From contig LSSL01001338.1 of assembly GCA_001953115.1 (NCBI GenBank), forward strand, positions 39,571 through 103,570: a stretch of 64,000 nt of DNA, written 5' to 3'. Under the pieces are notes generated by a model that was not told the origin of the DNA, made no database searches, and saw only the letters and a program-made list of their open reading frames with translations. How positions within the stretch are numbered: the first letter of the stretch is position 1; each line of letters begins with the position of its first letter. This document shows positions 62,300 to 64,000 of this stretch, one piece after another. The translations under genes and the position numbers were made by a program. This stretch comes from Smittium mucronatum (taxonomy: Eukaryota > Kickxellomycota > Harpellomycetes > Harpellales > Legeriomycetaceae).

Positions 62300-62870
62300 A
62301 ATTCTAATCAAAGATTTATTTGAAAAGGTAATAACTCCTTATTTTTCTTAAGTAGAACAATTTAAACTTTATATAGGATATAATTCAAAAATAAATAAAT
62401 ATCATTTTGGAAAATTCCAAAACTGGTTTGAAGCAAAATTAATTTTCAAACCATCGAAAATTAATTCCGGCATAATATTTAAAAGAAAGTTTATGAAAAA
62501 AATGAGAAATATATTTCAAAAATAATAGTTTATTTATCGCAGAAAAAATCGATTTTTTCAAATCATATTCACATAATTCTGTTAATGGTTCATAATAAAA
62601 TGATATCTCAAGATATAAAGATTTCAAATGTAACAGCGTGGAAGATAATATTTAATATTATATCTTTTTTGCCTCTGGAATGAATCTAATACCTACCGAA
62701 CAAGTATTAATTTATAATAAAGTCTGATGAAATGTATTTAGAAAAAATTGATTCGTTGATCCATTTTTTATTAAGGAATGAACTTGTGCTTTCCAAAAAA
62801 AAATATCGAGACTTAACAGAAATTTACCTCTCGTATAGGGAATTCTCAAAAAGCAATATTCTGAATTAAA
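62300..62870 (-). pseudogene. Decayed gene of unknown family
   Basis: One minus-strand frame is readable from about 62866 to 62439, roughly 140 codons, interrupted by only three TAA stops. Blocks include EYCFLRIPYTRGKFLLSLDI, FFWKAQVHSLIKNGSTNQFF, INTCSVGIRFIPEAKK and ISFYYEPLTELCEYDLKKS. After a further TAA at about 62439 it continues to near 62380. Composition is protein-like, unlike chance AT-rich frames. The stops could all derive from Gln codons. Confidence 0.45.
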
Positions 62871-62879
62871 TATCTCCTA

Positions 62880-64000
62880 TTATGAGAAAATAAAAACATG
62901 TTATCACCATAACTTTTATCTAAAAATTCGTAATCCCAAGGATATGCGGTAAAAATAATTTTCTTTTAACCAAAAAAATAAATTTTAATATAATTTTAAC
63001 GTATTATTTTTTATACAAGTACATATATATGTACTCGTTAAAATAACAAAGTCTAAGCATTTTTAAAAAAACTATTTGTCATTAATAAAAAACATTTTTA
63101 TATATGGCTTTTATTTTTTATATAAAATAAGATATTTGTATCAGTTTAAGATAGGAAAAAAAAATTATTAACCAGATAAATCTTGTAATAAACTCGATTG
63201 AAAAATATTTATTAATTGTTATTTTTCGGTAAAAAGGAATGATATATATTTTTTATAATTTCAAACACGAAAATATATAAATAAAAGTTGAATATTATTC
63301 CTTGTGTCAATTATTTTTACAAAATTTTTCCACTAAACTAATAATCTATTAACTTATACATTAAAAATAAAAATAAAAATAAAAATAATTTACTAGTGAT
63401 TACTTATAAAAATTTATCTTATTAATAGTAAATAATTCTAATATCATTATATATTAATGTCGATATATGTATTTAAACCATCGATATAACGCGTATCAAT
63501 ATCAATAAAATCTTTAGAGATAAAAAAAATAACGTAATAAGAAAAAAATCCTTAAACAAGGAAAATATTATTGTTTATTCTTTAAGAAATAAAAAAAATT
63601 AGTATAGTATTCACCTTTTTTTTCATATCTCATTTTAATTAGGGGCAAATATTGAAAATTCTCATGATTAAATTAATTTTTTATTGAAAAATCAATCTCT
63701 AAATTCAAAATCGAAATCCAAAATACTAAATTTGTTAAATAATTTCTAAAGCTGAAAGATTATTATGCAGGTAAAAACAATTTGTAAGATGAATGAAATA
63801 ATCTTCAGAGTACCACAGAAATAGCACATTTTTTAAATCATCGCAAAATATTTATTTTATAGCGCATTTACTCGCTCGTATTTATAAAAATATCTCAGGC
63901 CCTAGACCAATAGAGTTAATAATTTTTTTATTTAATCTTGGAGGAATTAAACCAATATATCATCCTTTAAATAACCGAGAGCCTCAGTTTTAAATTTAAA
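62880..64000. other. AT-rich spacer
   Basis: It contains a short TAAAAA repeat at about 63362-63387 and no recognisable gene. Confidence 0.5.

Noticed and set aside
1..64000. Bacterial or organellar origin of the AT-rich DNA
   Set aside because: Spliceosomal introns, a fungal transcription factor domain and several eukaryotic transposon families are present, and there is no dense operon layout.

Overview
This is a very AT-rich eukaryotic window with almost no intact genes. G+C is roughly a quarter or less by eye; it was not computed. The only near-complete gene lies at 57.7-59.4 kb and looks like the middle-homology region of a fungal Zn2Cys6-type transcription factor. It has GT-AG introns of about 77 nt. 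With the Mucoromycota-like DIRS tyrosine-recombinase retroelement at 2.9-6.8 kb, this points to a fungus with an AT-rich, transposon-loaded genome. An early-diverging (Mucoromycota/Glomeromycotina-type) lineage is plausible but unproven. No rRNA, convincing tRNA, CRISPR or bacterial-type operon was found.

Layout. 0-2.9 kb: AT-rich spacer. 2.9-6.84 kb: broken DIRS-like element (gag, reverse transcriptase, RNase H, tyrosine recombinase) carrying a nested 157-bp SINE-like insertion with a 14-bp target duplication. 6.97-7.27 kb: small inverted-repeat element. 8.96-10.56 kb: decayed pogo/Tigger-type transposase on the minus strand. 13.6-14.4 kb: strand-asymmetric low-complexity block. 15.2-15.87 kb: decayed minus-strand gene in an island of much higher G+C. 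17.7-18.0 kb: GC-elevated coding-like remnant. 20.9-23.9 kb: decayed minus-strand coding. 24.0-26.2 kb: fold-back element with poly-C tracts and a 42-bp tandem array. 26.9-33.8 kb: a decayed Mutator-like (MULE) transposase between related inverted repeats, with a second long-inverted-repeat element (27.16-30.47 kb) inside. 35.6-36.3 and 39.2-40.6 kb: decayed minus-strand coding. 42.39-44.65 kb: a shorter element whose ends match those of the MULE. 46.65-47.74 kb: fold-back element with 450-bp arms. 51.0-52.7 kb: pseudogene copy of the transcription factor, followed by a 207-N gap whose flanks are a duplicated 477-bp sequence (probable assembly artefact). 55.0-57.4 kb: three hairpin MITEs. 57.7-59.4 kb: the near-complete transcription factor gene. 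61.7-62.9 kb: decayed minus-strand coding.

The genes do not form a pathway. The picture is a transposon graveyard holding one recently duplicated regulatory gene. Several decayed frames are interrupted mainly by stops that are one C-to-T change from Gln or Arg codons, which suggests a C-to-T-biased mutation process. Many recognitions rest on reading translated fragments by eye, without database searches.
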